64,000 nucleotides of DNA. Origin: Porphyrobacter sp. AAP82 (GTDB lineage: Bacteria; Pseudomonadota; Alphaproteobacteria; Sphingomonadales; Sphingomonadaceae). The notes under the pieces were generated by a model, which was given only the letters and a program-made list of their open reading frames with translations, searched no databases and had not been told where the DNA came from. Of the stretch, positions 63,308-64,000 are shown piece after piece; the stretch's first letter is position 1; the number at the start of each line of letters is the position of its first letter. The DNA lies in the NCBI RefSeq assembly GCF_000331285.1, contig NZ_ANFX01000035.1, positions 31,094 through 95,093 of the forward strand. Reading direction: 5' to 3'. Made by a program: the position numbers and the translations under genes.

Positions 63308-63910
63308 ATGCAGAAGGCGGTGGTGTTCGATGTCGGGCGGGTGCTGTTCCACTGGGATCTCGGCGCGCTGTTCGCCAAGCTGATCGACGATCCGGCGGAG
63401 CGCGACTGGTTCCTCAGCCATGTGGTGACCGAGGAATGGCACTTCGAGCATGACCGCGGCCGCGCGCTTGCCGACATGCTGCCCGAACGCATCGCGCTCT
63501 TCCCGCAATACGAAAGCCACATCCGCGCCTATGCGACGCGCTTCAACGAGACGCTGACGGGCCCGGTCGAAGGCTCGCACGAATTGGTCGAGCGGCTCGC
63601 AGGCGCAGGCGTGCCGCTCTACTGCCTCACCAATTTCGGCGACGAATTCTTCGCCGCCTTCCGCCCGACCGCGCCGGTCTTCGACCATTTCATCGACATC
63701 ATCGTCTCGGGCGAGGAGAAGGTCGCCAAGCCCGAGCCGCGGATCTACGCGATCGTCGAAGAGCGCAGCGGGCGCAGCGGGGCGCAGATGTTCTTCACCG
63801 ACGACAACCCCGCCAACATCGCCGCAGCCCGCGCGCGCGGCTGGGACGCGCACCTCTTCACCGACGCCGCGAGCCTCGAGGCGCAGCTGGTCGCGGCGGG
63901 ATTGTTGTAA
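63308..63910 (+). CDS. HAD family phosphatase (YihX-like)
   Basis: A 200-residue haloacid-dehalogenase-type hydrolase. Motif I is VVFDVGRVLFHWD; the second acid of the usual DxD is V-G here, as in YihX-like members with DxG. An alpha-helical cap follows (about 17-85). Motif II is YCLTNFG, motif III is the lysine in EEKVAKPEPRIY, and motif IV is MFFTDDNPANIAAARARGW. It probably dephosphorylates a sugar phosphate or related small molecule. Preceded by TTTTGGGGG of the rpmJ terminator region; no strong ribosome site. Confidence 0.87.
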   Translation: MQKAVVFDVGRVLFHWDLGALFAKLIDDPAERDWFLSHVVTEEWHFEHDRGRALADMLPERIALFPQYESHIRAYATRFNETLTGPVEGSHELVERLAGAGVPLYCLTNFGDEFFAAFRPTAPVFDHFIDIIVSGEEKVAKPEPRIYAIVEERSGRSGAQMFFTDDNPANIAAARARGWDAHLFTDAASLEAQLVAAGLL

Positions 63911-63934
63911 AAGGGTCGCGTCGGAGCGCTGACC

Positions 63935-63966
63935 CGGTCGCGGAGCGACCGCAAGGCCGAACGGCC
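63935..63966. repeat. Two consecutive short inverted repeats
   Basis: CGGTCGC-GGA-GCGACCG (63935-63951) and GGCC-GAAC-GGCC (63955-63966) follow the HAD gene stop by about 25 bases. No T tract. They may be part of a terminator or a dispersed extragenic repeat that continues past the window. Confidence 0.4.
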
Positions 63967-64000
63967 GCCCGCAGGTGCCCGGAGCGCAGCGGAGGAACAG

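Overview
The window is a GC-rich, densely packed chromosomal segment of an alphaproteobacterium, most likely a sphingomonad of the Erythrobacteraceae type. This is inferred from a UPF0262 protein, a 41-residue cysteine-free L36, a long TonB-dependent receptor, an Rrf2/YezD pair and the order dnaB / UPF0262 / GH25 / cytidine deaminase. I saw no rRNA, tRNA, CRISPR array or transposase, and no gap longer than 300 bases lacks a gene.

Positions 1-26566 form a large exopolysaccharide (EPS) locus. It opens with the 3' part of dTDP-glucose 4,6-dehydratase. GDP-L-fucose synthesis (gmd, fcl) follows, then a StrF-like glycosyltransferase with a first flippase. Next come a leftover fcl 3' end and a second module: pyruvyl transferase, FrhB-like protein, second flippase, methyltransferase and a second StrF-like glycosyltransferase. 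A Wzy/WaaL-like polymerase, an FkbM methyltransferase, a NodZ/FUT8-like fucosyltransferase and two GT2 enzymes follow. The Wzc-type co-polymerase/kinase and the Wza exporter come next, then wecB and wecC for the ManNAcA precursor and the split glycosyltransferase PssD/PssE. The most unusual content is at 10803-13909: a small spike-base protein of the Rhodobacter capsulatus rcc01079 (GTA head-spike GhsA) type, translationally coupled to a 945-residue beta-helix spike-like protein. The pair sits between glycosyltransferases and polymerase, so a receptor-binding spike is physically linked to the genes for its probable receptor.

Positions 26639-30209 hold cysQ-cysNC-cysD (sulfate activation and PAP recycling). 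They are followed on the plus strand by a CaiB-type CoA transferase, a MaoC dehydratase and a coupled trio (DUF3604 lipoprotein, parvulin-type isomerase, HupE/UreJ membrane protein). A tripartite ABC efflux operon (35683-40026) faces a divergent TetR gene, with two tandem operator-like palindromes between them. ftsH has an RpoH-like promoter and a clear terminator.

Positions 43383-46110 contain two paralogous orphan ParA ATPases flanking a DUF3667 zinc-ribbon membrane protein. rpoZ and chrA follow. A minus-strand set (Rrf2 regulator, the small YezD protein, TonB-dependent receptor, TauE/SafE permease, Amj-type flippase) looks like a sulfur-responsive uptake unit. The remainder (53347-63910) is mainly housekeeping: a phospholipase D family protein, a diguanylate cyclase, an HPP protein, dnaB, UPF0262, GH25, cdd, an M14 carboxypeptidase, a DUF4136 lipoprotein, galE, rpmJ and a HAD phosphatase. 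Functions are read from motifs and remembered family sequences only; no database search was possible.
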